NCBI RefSeq assembly: GCF_900091615.1
Contig: NZ_FMIA01000002.1
Coordinates: forward strand, 6,076,001-6,140,000
Direction of reading: 5' to 3'
DNA length: 64,000 nt
Origin: Micromonospora yangpuensis
Lineage (GTDB): Bacteria; Actinomycetota; Actinomycetes; Mycobacteriales; Micromonosporaceae
In this document: in pieces, positions 35,046-41,777 of the stretch
Numbering within the stretch: position 1 is the stretch's first letter
Layout of the letters: the number at the start of each line of letters is the position of its first letter
The notes under the pieces: generated by a model
The model's input: only the letters and a program-made list of their open reading frames with translations
What the model was told of the DNA's origin: nothing
Database searches by the model: none
Program-made: the position numbers and the translations under genes

Positions 35046-36062
35046 GTGGACGGTACCGTGAAGACCGCAGCCGACGCCGACCCGGATCGGGCCGGGCGGA
35101 CCTCTGCGGCCTCGATCAGCCTGCACGGGATCCGCAAGCGTTACCCGGACGGCACCGAGGCGGTCCGGGAGCTGAGCCTGGAGATCGCCGCCGGTGAGCT
35201 GGTGGTGCTGATCGGCCCCTCGGGCTGCGGCAAGTCGACGGTACTACGGATGATCAACCGGCTGATCGAGCCGACCGGCGGGCGGATCCTGCTCGGCGAC
35301 ACCGACGTCACCCACGCGGACCCGGTCGAGCTGCGCCGCCGGATCGGCTACGTGATCCAGAACGTGGGGCTCTTCCCGCACCAGACGGTGAGCGCCAACG
35401 TCGGCACCGTTCCCCGACTGCAGGGCTGGTCCCGCGACCGGGTCCGCCGGCGCGTCGAGGAACTGCTCGACATCGTCGGTCTGGACCCGGCCCAGTTCGG
35501 TCGCCGCTACCCGCACGAACTCTCCGGCGGTCAGCGGCAGCGGGTCGGGGTGGCCCGGGCGCTCGCCGCCGATCCGGTCGTGCTGCTGATGGACGAGCCG
35601 TTCTCGGCCGTCGACCCGATCGTGCGGACCCGGCTGCAGGAGGAGTTCCTCCGGTTGCAGGCCGAGGTGCGCAAGACCATCGTGCTGGTCACCCACGACC
35701 TGGACGAGGCGGTCCGGCTCGGTGACCGGATCGCGGTGCTCTCCGAGGGCGGCCGGCTGGAACAGTACGACAGCCCGGCGGTACTGCTCGGGGCGCCCGC
35801 CACGCCCTTCGTCCGGGAGTTCGTCGGTGCCGACCGCGGGATCCGCCGGTTGGCCGTGACCCCGGTCGGCGCCGACGCGCTCGACCCGGTGCCGGCCGAC
35901 GAGGTCGACCTGCCCCACGTCGCGCTCGGCACCTCGGCGTACGACGCGCTGGCCGTCATGCTCTCCTCGGCCGTGGACCGGGTGCTGGTCGACGCCGACG
36001 GTCGACCCGTCGGGGTGCTCACCCGGCACCGGCTGCTCTCCCTCGGCCAACCGACGACCTGA
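35046..36062 (+). CDS. ABC transporter ATP-binding protein, ProV/OpuCA-like
   Basis: The 338-aa protein has Walker A LIGPSGCGKSTVLRMI, Q-loop VIQNVGLFPHQTV, ABC signature ELSGGQRQRVGVARAL, Walker B VVLLMDEPFSAVDP and switch His VLVTHDLDEAV. The C-terminal region (DEVDLPHVALGTSAYDALAVM to PVGVLTRHRLL) is CBS-like, as in osmosensing OpuCA/ProV. GTG 35046 has GGAGGG 7 nt upstream, inside the divergent permease gene; GTG 35058 is an alternative. With the divergent permeases and binding protein it completes a four-part importer. Confidence 0.93.
   Translation: MDGTVKTAADADPDRAGRTSAASISLHGIRKRYPDGTEAVRELSLEIAAGELVVLIGPSGCGKSTVLRMINRLIEPTGGRILLGDTDVTHADPVELRRRIGYVIQNVGLFPHQTVSANVGTVPRLQGWSRDRVRRRVEELLDIVGLDPAQFGRRYPHELSGGQRQRVGVARALAADPVVLLMDEPFSAVDPIVRTRLQEEFLRLQAEVRKTIVLVTHDLDEAVRLGDRIAVLSEGGRLEQYDSPAVLLGAPATPFVREFVGADRGIRRLAVTPVGADALDPVPADEVDLPHVALGTSAYDALAVMLSSAVDRVLVDADGRPVGVLTRHRLLSLGQPTT
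35050..35055 (-). promoter_or_regulatory. -10 hexamer TACCGT of the permease operon
   Basis: The minus-strand TACCGT lies 6 nt before ATG 35043 and inside the first codons of the divergent ATPase gene. Confidence 0.5.
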
Positions 36063-36101
36063 CCCGTGCCGACAGGGCGGCCACCCCGTCCGCCCTCCTG
36101 C

Positions 36102-36599
36102 TCACGCCCGACCGCCGAGGCTCGCGGCCCCGACGATCCAGCCGGCGAAGACGCCGTACGTGGCACCCGTGCCGACCGCCTGGAACGCGGTCATCAGCGA
36201 CGCGTCCGTGCCGAGCAGCGAGCCGAGCAACGCGGCGAAGGCCCCGGCCAGGACGTACGCCGCCCAGCCGGAGAAGAACTGGCTGAGTCCGCCGGGCGCC
36301 CGGGCGGTCTGGGCCGCCGGCAGCAGGTAGAGGAAGAGGGCGGCCAGCACGACCACCAGGATGGCCCGTAGGTCACCCGGGGCCATTCCCGGTACCTCGT
36401 CGAACCCGAACTGCCAGGACGGCCAGGCGAGCAGCCGCATGAACCAGCCACCGGCCCCGCTCGGATCGGTGTTCGCCTCGGCCCAGTCCGCGTACGCCGG
36501 GCTGCCGCAGACCGCGACGAGCAGCAGCGCGGCGAACGTGCCCGGACCCGCCGCGGTGCCGTGACCCCGGGCGGTCCCGGTCCCGTTGGTGACAGCCAT
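36102..36599 (-). CDS. Small polytopic membrane protein, unknown
   Basis: The 165-aa product has a possible signal/TM helix (FAALLLVAVCGSPAYA), two further clear helices (LRAILVVVLAALFLYLL and YVLAGAFAALLGSLLG) and a last Gly/Ala-rich helix. No family signature was recognised. It converges on the ATPase gene with 39 bp between, where a weak hairpin (AGGGCGG/CCGCCCT) may terminate both. Confidence 0.7.
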   Translation of the reverse strand: MAVTNGTGTARGHGTAAGPGTFAALLLVAVCGSPAYADWAEANTDPSGAGGWFMRLLAWPSWQFGFDEVPGMAPGDLRAILVVVLAALFLYLLPAAQTARAPGGLSQFFSGWAAYVLAGAFAALLGSLLGTDASLMTAFQAVGTGATYGVFAGWIVGAASLGGRA

Positions 36600-36670
36600 G
36601 GTTGATCAGTTCCCGGACCACCCCGGCGGGCAAACCCGCTGGCCAGGCCAACGTGAAAGGCGGTCGGGTA

Positions 36671-36979
36671 TCAGTGCTTCATCAGGTAGTCGATGAAGGC
36701 GGCCCGCAGCAGGGGAGCATGCTCCTCGTACCCGTGACCGGTCAGTTCCCGCCACAGGGCGGCGGCCTCGTCGATGGTCGGCCCGACCGAGTTCGGCGCA
36801 CCGTCGAGTGCCGCGGCCTCGTCGGCGTTGGGCAGGTGACGCAGCACCGACCAGAAGAAGCCGACGTCGCGACGTTCCCGGGCGAGCGCGAACGCCTGTT
36901 CCCGAAGCTCCTCAGTGGAGAGCGCGTCGAGTTCTTCGAAGGTGCGTCCCGCGCCGCCGACGTCCGGTGTCTCGGTCAT
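36671..36979 (-). CDS. Small acidic helical protein, unknown
   Basis: The 102-aa protein (MTETPDVGGAGRTFEELDAL start) is helical and acidic, with segments STEELREQAFALARERRDVG and GFFWSVLRHLPNADEAAALD. No transmembrane helix is present. It is short but has coding-like composition. A TAGGCT hexamer ends 7 nt before ATG 36979, supporting both the start and its expression. The longer frame reaching 37309 is a shadow of the next gene. Confidence 0.78.
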   Translation of the reverse strand: MTETPDVGGAGRTFEELDALSTEELREQAFALARERRDVGFFWSVLRHLPNADEAAALDGAPNSVGPTIDEAAALWRELTGHGYEEHAPLLRAAFIDYLMKH

Positions 36980-36986
36980 GGCACCG

Positions 36987-36992
36987 AGCCTA
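36987..36992 (-). promoter_or_regulatory. -10 hexamer TAGGCT of a leaderless small gene
   Basis: Minus-strand TAGGCT is separated by 7 nt from ATG 36979. Confidence 0.5.
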
Positions 36993-37035
36993 ACCGGCGA
37001 GATCATCGTCCGCTCGGTGGACGCGACGGGAGAAC

Positions 37036-38241
37036 TCAACCGTCGTCGGTCTCCCAGCGTCGGGGCCCGGACCCCCAGTCCGGCGTGGTCCACGGGTCGA
37101 CCGGGCGACGTACCGGCTCGGTCGGCAGCGCCGGGGACCATGAGTTGACCGGCCGGGTTCGCGGCACCGACCAGCCCGAACTGATCGCCCCGTCGCCGCT
37201 GGTCGGGCTCTCCGCCCCGTCCGCGTCCGCCGCCCGGGGCCGTCCGTACGTCTCGACCAGGCGGGTGACCAGGAGCCCGACCGCCAGCACGGTGCCACCC
37301 ACCGCCCACCGGTTGACCGCCCAGCCCCGCGCCTGGACCCAGGCCAGGAAGAGCGCCACCAGGCTGACCGCCAGCAGGGTCCCGAAGATGCCGCCGCGCC
37401 GACCGTAGGCGCTGGTGCCGGCGAGCATCGCCGTGCCGACCGCCAACACGGTGAGGTCGAGGCCGTTGACCGGGGCCAGCGGCGCGGTCGCGTCGGCGGC
37501 GAGAAGCACCCCGGCCAGCACGGCCAGCACGGTGGAGGCCACGAGCGAGAGCCCGGTCACCACCGCCGCCGCGATGCCCTGCCGACCGGCCGGGTCACCG
37601 CCCGGCCGGGTCCGTCCGACGAGCCGGCGAACCGACCGGATCGCCCCGAACGCCCCACCGAGGACCGCCAACGCGGCGAACCCGGCGAACAGGTACAGGG
37701 CGTTGCGGCGGGGGTCGTGTTCACCCTGCGCCAGGACCGGCGCCGTCCGCTGTTCGATGTACCCGATCACACCGGCCGCACCGGCCAGGCTCGCCGCCCA
37801 ACCCGGCACCCGCAGCACCACCACGGCTAGGGCCAGCACCAGCCCGCCGAGCACGGCCGCCACCGTCGCCGGACCGAGCGCTGCCGGAACCCCGCGTTCA
37901 CCCTGCTCGGCGAAGTGCAGCGCGGCGGCGACCGCCACCGGGCCGATCGCCAGGTTGACCGCCGAGGTCCGCAGGCTCAGCTCGGCGGCGAGGGTCAGCA
38001 GCCCGAGCGCCACCAGGTCGATCAGCAGGGACCGCAGGCCACTCCCGCTCAGCGCCGCCGGCTGCGCCTGCCAGAGCAGGTACGCCAGCACCGCCGCACC
38101 GACCAGCAGCACCGCCTCCCAGCCGAGATGTACGGCGACGCGGTCCGGACCAGGCTCGTCAGGTAGCTGGTCGTCGAGGGCCACCCAGGGCCCGGCTCCG
38201 TCCGACGGCGGTTCTCGACGGCCCGTTTCGTCGTAACCCAT
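37036..38241 (-). CDS. Polytopic membrane protein related to RbsC/branched-chain ABC permeases
   Basis: The 401-aa protein has about ten hydrophobic helices followed by a 70-residue Pro/Ser-rich cytoplasmic tail. Patterns such as LTLAAELSLRTSAVNLAIGP and MLAGTSAYGRRGGIFGTLLA resemble the BPD_transp_2 permease family (GGTSxxGGxGxxxGT motif). No ATPase or binding-protein gene is nearby, so it is an orphan with uncertain function. GGGAGG precedes ATG 38241. Confidence 0.75.
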   Translation of the reverse strand: MGYDETGRREPPSDGAGPWVALDDQLPDEPGPDRVAVHLGWEAVLLVGAAVLAYLLWQAQPAALSGSGLRSLLIDLVALGLLTLAAELSLRTSAVNLAIGPVAVAAALHFAEQGERGVPAALGPATVAAVLGGLVLALAVVVLRVPGWAASLAGAAGVIGYIEQRTAPVLAQGEHDPRRNALYLFAGFAALAVLGGAFGAIRSVRRLVGRTRPGGDPAGRQGIAAAVVTGLSLVASTVLAVLAGVLLAADATAPLAPVNGLDLTVLAVGTAMLAGTSAYGRRGGIFGTLLAVSLVALFLAWVQARGWAVNRWAVGGTVLAVGLLVTRLVETYGRPRAADADGAESPTSGDGAISSGWSVPRTRPVNSWSPALPTEPVRRPVDPWTTPDWGSGPRRWETDDG

Positions 38242-38364
38242 GACGCGCCTCCCACGGTGGCCGGTGGTCCGCCAGCTCTGACGCGGCAGGCCGTCGGCGG
38301 CCGGTGCTTCTGCGCTCGCCAGGCGACGGTACCCGGGCGCCGGGCCGGGTGTAACCCCTGTCGA

Positions 38365-38901
38365 TCAACGGGCCCCCGGTCGCCCCTCCCGTTCGCCGTC
38401 GGTGCGGTCGTCGTCGGGCCGCTCGGGCACCCGGCAGGAGCGTTCCAGCCAGAGGGCCGCCCCGACCAACGCGAGCGAGGCGAGCAGGCCCGCACCTGCG
38501 GCGGGCCGGTCGGCGATGGCGGCGTTGGTGCGCTCGACGAACAACCAGCCGGTCACCCCCGCGTAGCCACCGGCGAAGATCGCGCCGGCCAGGGCGGAGG
38601 CCTTGGCGAGCACCACGAACCGGGCCACCAGCAGTGGATCGACCGGCTCCCGGCCGGGCTTGCGCTCGATGCGCGCCCGGGTGTTCAACCCGGCGTACCC
38701 CTCGATCACGGCCAGGGCGGCCAGGGTGAGCACCGGCAGCCAGGGCAACTCCGGCAGCGCCCGGTAGTAGAGGCCACTGATCAGCAACCAGGCGACCGCC
38801 GCGGCGGCGAGCCCGGCCACCACCAGGGTGGAGATCCTGGTGGGTCCCATCCTCGACCGGTCCGGGTCGTTCCTGCCCGGCGGTGGGGGCTGTGCTGTCA
38901 T
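38365..38901 (-). CDS. DUF3180 membrane protein
   Basis: The 178-aa protein has four hydrophobic helices (about residues 24-48, 58-72, 95-122 and 137-152) and is typical of DUF3180, which regularly follows folK in actinobacteria. ATG 38901 has GGAG 9 nt upstream. Alternatively GTG 38916 adds five residues. An 8-codon frame (ATG 38924 to TGA 38898) bridges the folK stop and this start by two ATGA overlaps. Confidence 0.85.
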   Translation of the reverse strand: MTAQPPPPGRNDPDRSRMGPTRISTLVVAGLAAAAVAWLLISGLYYRALPELPWLPVLTLAALAVIEGYAGLNTRARIERKPGREPVDPLLVARFVVLAKASALAGAIFAGGYAGVTGWLFVERTNAAIADRPAAGAGLLASLALVGAALWLERSCRVPERPDDDRTDGEREGRPGAR

Positions 38902-38920
38902 GCCGACCGGCTCCACTGGG

Positions 38921-39448
38921 TCATGCCGTCGACTCTATCGCCAGATCGGGGCGGGGACGCAGCGCGAGCGCGTCCTCGGCGGCCGGGCCGGTGTTCAACA
39001 GGTCGGTCAGCCAGCCGTGCCCGACCAGCCGTCCGTACGGCTGGATGTCGATCCACGGTCGCAGCACGAAGGCCCGCAGGTGCGCCCGGGGGTGCGGCAG
39101 GGTCAGCTCGGGGTCGTCGCTGACCACCGGCTCGTCGTCGGGCCCCCAGACGGTCACGACGTCGACGTCGAGGGTGCGGGGGCCGAACCGGCGGGCCGGA
39201 TCGCGGGTCCGCCCGGCGGCGTTCTCGGCCGCCCGGGCCAGCTCCAGCCAGTCGCGTGGGCCGGCGGCGGGATCGACGGCGAGCAGCACCGCGTTGAGGT
39301 ACGCCGGCTGGTCGACATCCCCCCACGGTGGAGTCTCGTACACCCCGGAGGTAAGCAGCACGCGGTCGGCGAAGGTCTCCACCGCGGTGCGCAGGTGCCC
39401 GAGGCGGTCACCGAGGTTGCTGCCCAGCGACAGCACCGCCCGGGTCAC
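38921..39448 (-). CDS. folK: 6-hydroxymethyl-7,8-dihydropterin pyrophosphokinase
   Basis: HPPK activates the pterin for folate synthesis. The 175-aa protein has VLSLGSNLGDRLGHLRTAV, YETPPWGDVDQPAYLNAVL, RRFGPRTLDVDVVTVW (catalytic RxxDxD) and LPHPRAHLRAFVLRPW. Its start overlaps the folB stop by 4 nt (ATGA), so folP, folB and folK are translationally coupled. Confidence 0.97.
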   Translation of the reverse strand: MTRAVLSLGSNLGDRLGHLRTAVETFADRVLLTSGVYETPPWGDVDQPAYLNAVLLAVDPAAGPRDWLELARAAENAAGRTRDPARRFGPRTLDVDVVTVWGPDDEPVVSDDPELTLPHPRAHLRAFVLRPWIDIQPYGRLVGHGWLTDLLNTGPAAEDALALRPRPDLAIESTA

Positions 39449-39810
39449 CGGGTACGCCCGCGGGACATCGTCACGGCCACGTCGGTGAAGGTGTGCGGCA
39501 CCGGCGCCTCCGGCTTGTGCACGGTGACCGTGGCGGTGGTCACCCGGGGGTCGGTCAGGCAGACGTCGAGCAGCCGGTCGGCGAGGGTCTCGATCAGGTT
39601 GACCGGTTCACCGCTGATCACCTCGACCAGCCGCTGCGCCAGCTCGCCGTAGTGAACGGTGTCGGTCACGTCGTCGCTGGCGGCGGCCGGGCGGAGGTCC
39701 AGGCGCAGCTCCGCGTCGACCACGAAGTCCTGCCCCTGGGCGCGTTCGAAGTCGTACACCCCGTGCCGGCCGCGCGCCCGCAGCCCGGAGAGGGTGATGG
39801 TGCCGGTCAC
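39445..39810 (-). CDS. folB: Dihydroneopterin aldolase
   Basis: FolB cleaves dihydroneopterin to hydroxymethyl-dihydropterin. The 121-aa protein begins TGTITLSGLRARGRHGVYDF with the conserved GxHGVxxxE-like loop and has HYGELAQRLVEVISGEPVNL. It ends with the tunnel-fold strand ATVTVHKPEAPVPHTFTDVA. GTG 39810 overlaps the folP stop (GTGA). Confidence 0.96.
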   Translation of the reverse strand: MTGTITLSGLRARGRHGVYDFERAQGQDFVVDAELRLDLRPAAASDDVTDTVHYGELAQRLVEVISGEPVNLIETLADRLLDVCLTDPRVTTATVTVHKPEAPVPHTFTDVAVTMSRGRTR

Positions 39811-40673
39811 GGCGCTCCTCGCTGCTCGGTGCTCGGTGCCAGTCGGGGACGGCCGCTGGCCTGCCAGACCGCCAGGGCGTCCACGGTGTCGCGCACGTCG
39901 TGCACCCGTACCCCCCACGCGCCGGCGGCCACGGCGAGCACGCTGGTGGCCACCGTCGCCGCGGCCCGGCCGGCAGTGGGCCGGTCCCGGCCGTCCGGAC
40001 CGGCGAGCAACCGCCCGAGGTACGACTTGCGGCTCGCCCCGAACAACAGCGGGAACCCGAGGTCGAGCAGTTCCGGCAGGCGGGCGGTGAGCGCCCAGTT
40101 GTGTGCGGCGGTCTTGGCGAAGCCGAGCCCCGGATCGACCACGATCCGGTCGGCGGCCACCCCGGCCCGCAGTGCCTCGTCGATCCGCTGGCCCAGCTCG
40201 GCGCGGACGTCGCCGACCACGTCGACGTAGCTGGCCAGCTCGGCCATCCGCTGCGCGTGCCCCCGCCAGTGCATCAACACCCAGGGGCAGCCGGCGGCGG
40301 CGACCACCCGGGCCATCGCCGGGTCGGCCAACCCGCCCGAGACGTCGTTGACCAGGTCCGCGCCGGCGGCGAGTGCCGCCTCGGCCACCCGGGCGCGGGT
40401 GGTGTCGATGCTGGTCGGCACGCCTGCGGCGGCGAGCTCCCGGATCACCGGCAGCACCCGGGCCGCCTCGGTGTCGGCATCCACCCGGTCGGCCCCCGGA
40501 CGGGTCGACTCCCCACCGACGTCCACCAGGTGCGCCCCGTCGTCCCGGAGCCGCACACCGTGTGCGACGGCGGCGGCCAGGTCCGCGTATCGACCGCCGT
40601 CGGAGAAGGAGTCGGGGGTGACGTTGAGGACGCCCATCACCACCGGGGTCCGCGCCCGTACCAGATCGGTCAC
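39807..40673 (-). CDS. folP: Dihydropteroate synthase
   Basis: FolP condenses p-aminobenzoate with the pterin and is the sulfonamide target. The 288-aa protein has VMGVLNVTPDSFSDGGRY, DVGGESTRPGADRV, VPTSIDTTRARVAEAAL, NDVSGG, DRIVVDPGLGFAKT and LFGASRKSYLG. GTG 40673 is placed 12 codons before the conserved PVVMGVLNVTP; an upstream extension of 76 codons in frame looks non-coding. In this genome folP is the first gene of its block, because the 13-kb secretion-like locus separates it from folE. Confidence 0.96.
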   Translation of the reverse strand: MTDLVRARTPVVMGVLNVTPDSFSDGGRYADLAAAVAHGVRLRDDGAHLVDVGGESTRPGADRVDADTEAARVLPVIRELAAAGVPTSIDTTRARVAEAALAAGADLVNDVSGGLADPAMARVVAAAGCPWVLMHWRGHAQRMAELASYVDVVGDVRAELGQRIDEALRAGVAADRIVVDPGLGFAKTAAHNWALTARLPELLDLGFPLLFGASRKSYLGRLLAGPDGRDRPTAGRAAATVATSVLAVAAGAWGVRVHDVRDTVDALAVWQASGRPRLAPSTEQRGAP

Positions 40674-41034
40674 GACTTGACGGTACCGGTCGCGCCGACC
40701 GACTCCGACGGCCCGGGTGGTAACCGACAGGAACGCGTCTGACGTGCCGTTTAGCACAGGTGTACTATCGGTCGTCCGCGCCCGATCGGGTCGCCTCTTC
40801 GCGGCTTGTCGCAAAGCAGGGCGGGCCGTACGCTTTGGAATTGCCCAGCATCGAGACGGCGAAGCCCGGAGGGAGGGCTGAAGCGGGAGCAAACCGCCCA
40901 AACTTCACCACTCTCCGTGGTGAGCCACCAACACAGGGTCCGAGCACCGTCCCCTGTGCCCAGTGAGCAATGTTCCCGCCCGGCACACCTACCGCACCGC
41001 CGCGGCACGCCGGCCGCGATTTGGGGAGGTTCCA
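40674..41034. other. Divergent intergenic region and structured leader before the secretion locus
   Basis: This 361-bp region separates folP (minus) from the secretion-like genes (plus). Toward the plus-strand genes lie AGCCC-ggaggg-aGGGCT, GCGG-gagcaaa-CCGC and the perfect hairpin TCACCAC-TCTCC-GTGGTGA (40905-40923). They are spaced like a folded RNA leader. It contains GCAAACC but not the ordered motifs of c-di-GMP-I or ydaO riboswitches. No ORF with convincing codon use was found. Confidence 0.5.
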
Positions 41035-41349
41035 ATGATCGCCATCGAGCTCCTGGAGACGACGTCTTCCGGCGTCGCCCAGACGCTCCACGCCCTGGCG
41101 TCGACTCCACTCGCCGAGCCGGCGCCCAAGGGCATCGACACCGAGGGTGTCGTCACCTTCTTCGCCAGCAAGATCGCACCCATTCTGCTCGCCGTGCTCG
41201 GTGTCATCTTCATCGGGCGAGCCAGCCGGGGTGAGATCTCCAAGGTGCTCACCAGTTCGGCGATCGCGATCGTCGGGCTCGCCTTCATCGCCGGAGCCGC
41301 CACGCTCTTCTTCGTCGGTGACTACCTGATCGATCTGATCTTCGAGTAG
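41035..41349 (+). CDS. Small two-TM protein, VirB2/TrbC-like pilin candidate
   Basis: The 104-aa protein has a short N-terminal segment then two hydrophobic helices separated by a small polar loop (APILLAVLGVIFIGRASRGE and IAIVGLAFIAGAATLFFVGD). It ends with an acidic tip. This is the shape of VirB2/TrbC pilins and it precedes virB3- and virB4-like genes, but there is no diagnostic motif. ATG 41035 has GGGGAGG 5-11 nt upstream. Confidence 0.65.
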   Translation: MIAIELLETTSSGVAQTLHALASTPLAEPAPKGIDTEGVVTFFASKIAPILLAVLGVIFIGRASRGEISKVLTSSAIAIVGLAFIAGAATLFFVGDYLIDLIFE

Positions 41350-41361
41350 GCGCGGTCACAG

Positions 41362-41724
41362 ATGCGGCTGCGCACCGACGACGACATCTACCGGGCTCGC
41401 CTGGTCTACCTCGGCCCGCCCGGCTACACCCTTCCCGTCCACCTGCCATACGCCCAGTACGGCGTCTTCATGCTGCTCGTACCCCTCTACATGTTCATCC
41501 ACTGGTTGTTCACCTTCACCGTCGAGATCTTCCCGGCCTGGGAGATCGCGCTCGCGATCGTGACCACCTCGTTCATCTTCCGGTACGTCGATCCGGACCG
41601 GCCGGCGCGAATGGTGATCCGTACCGCGCTGACCGACTGGCGACGGACCCGGGAGCCGGCCGCCGAGCAGCGCGATCCGCGCCTGGTCGGGAGCCGGATC
41701 AGGATCCGGGAGGAGCTGGCATGA
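41362..41724 (+). CDS. PrgI/VirB3-like inner-membrane protein
   Basis: The 120-aa product has a conserved-looking N-terminus (YRARLVYLGPPGYTLPVHLP) and two adjacent helices (YGVFMLLVPLYMFIHWLF and WEIALAIVTTSFIFRYV). A basic C-terminal tail ends RIRIREELA. PrgI-family proteins with this layout are the VirB3 counterpart in Gram-positive type IV secretion systems and precede VirB4, as here. The stop overlaps an 18-codon frame leading into the VirB4 gene. Confidence 0.72.
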   Translation: MRLRTDDDIYRARLVYLGPPGYTLPVHLPYAQYGVFMLLVPLYMFIHWLFTFTVEIFPAWEIALAIVTTSFIFRYVDPDRPARMVIRTALTDWRRTREPAAEQRDPRLVGSRIRIREELA

Positions 41725-41777
41725 CCGGGCGTACACCGTTCGGGTGGTCGAACGAAGCGGGTGGGACAGTCGCATGA
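41721..41777 (+). CDS. 18-codon bridging micro-ORF
   Basis: ATG 41721 overlaps the PrgI-like stop (ATGA). The frame reads 18 codons (MTGRTPFGWSNEAGGTVA) and ends with TGA overlapping ATG 41774 of the virB4-like gene (ATGA). It may pass ribosomes from one gene to the next; the peptide itself need not have a function. Confidence 0.4.
   Translation: MTGRTPFGWSNEAGGTVA

Noticed and set aside
40860..40935. Candidate c-di-GMP-I or ydaO riboswitch before the secretion locus
   Set aside because: GCAAACC and GGCGAAGCC occur, but in the wrong order and spacing for the known aptamers; kept only as an unclassified leader.
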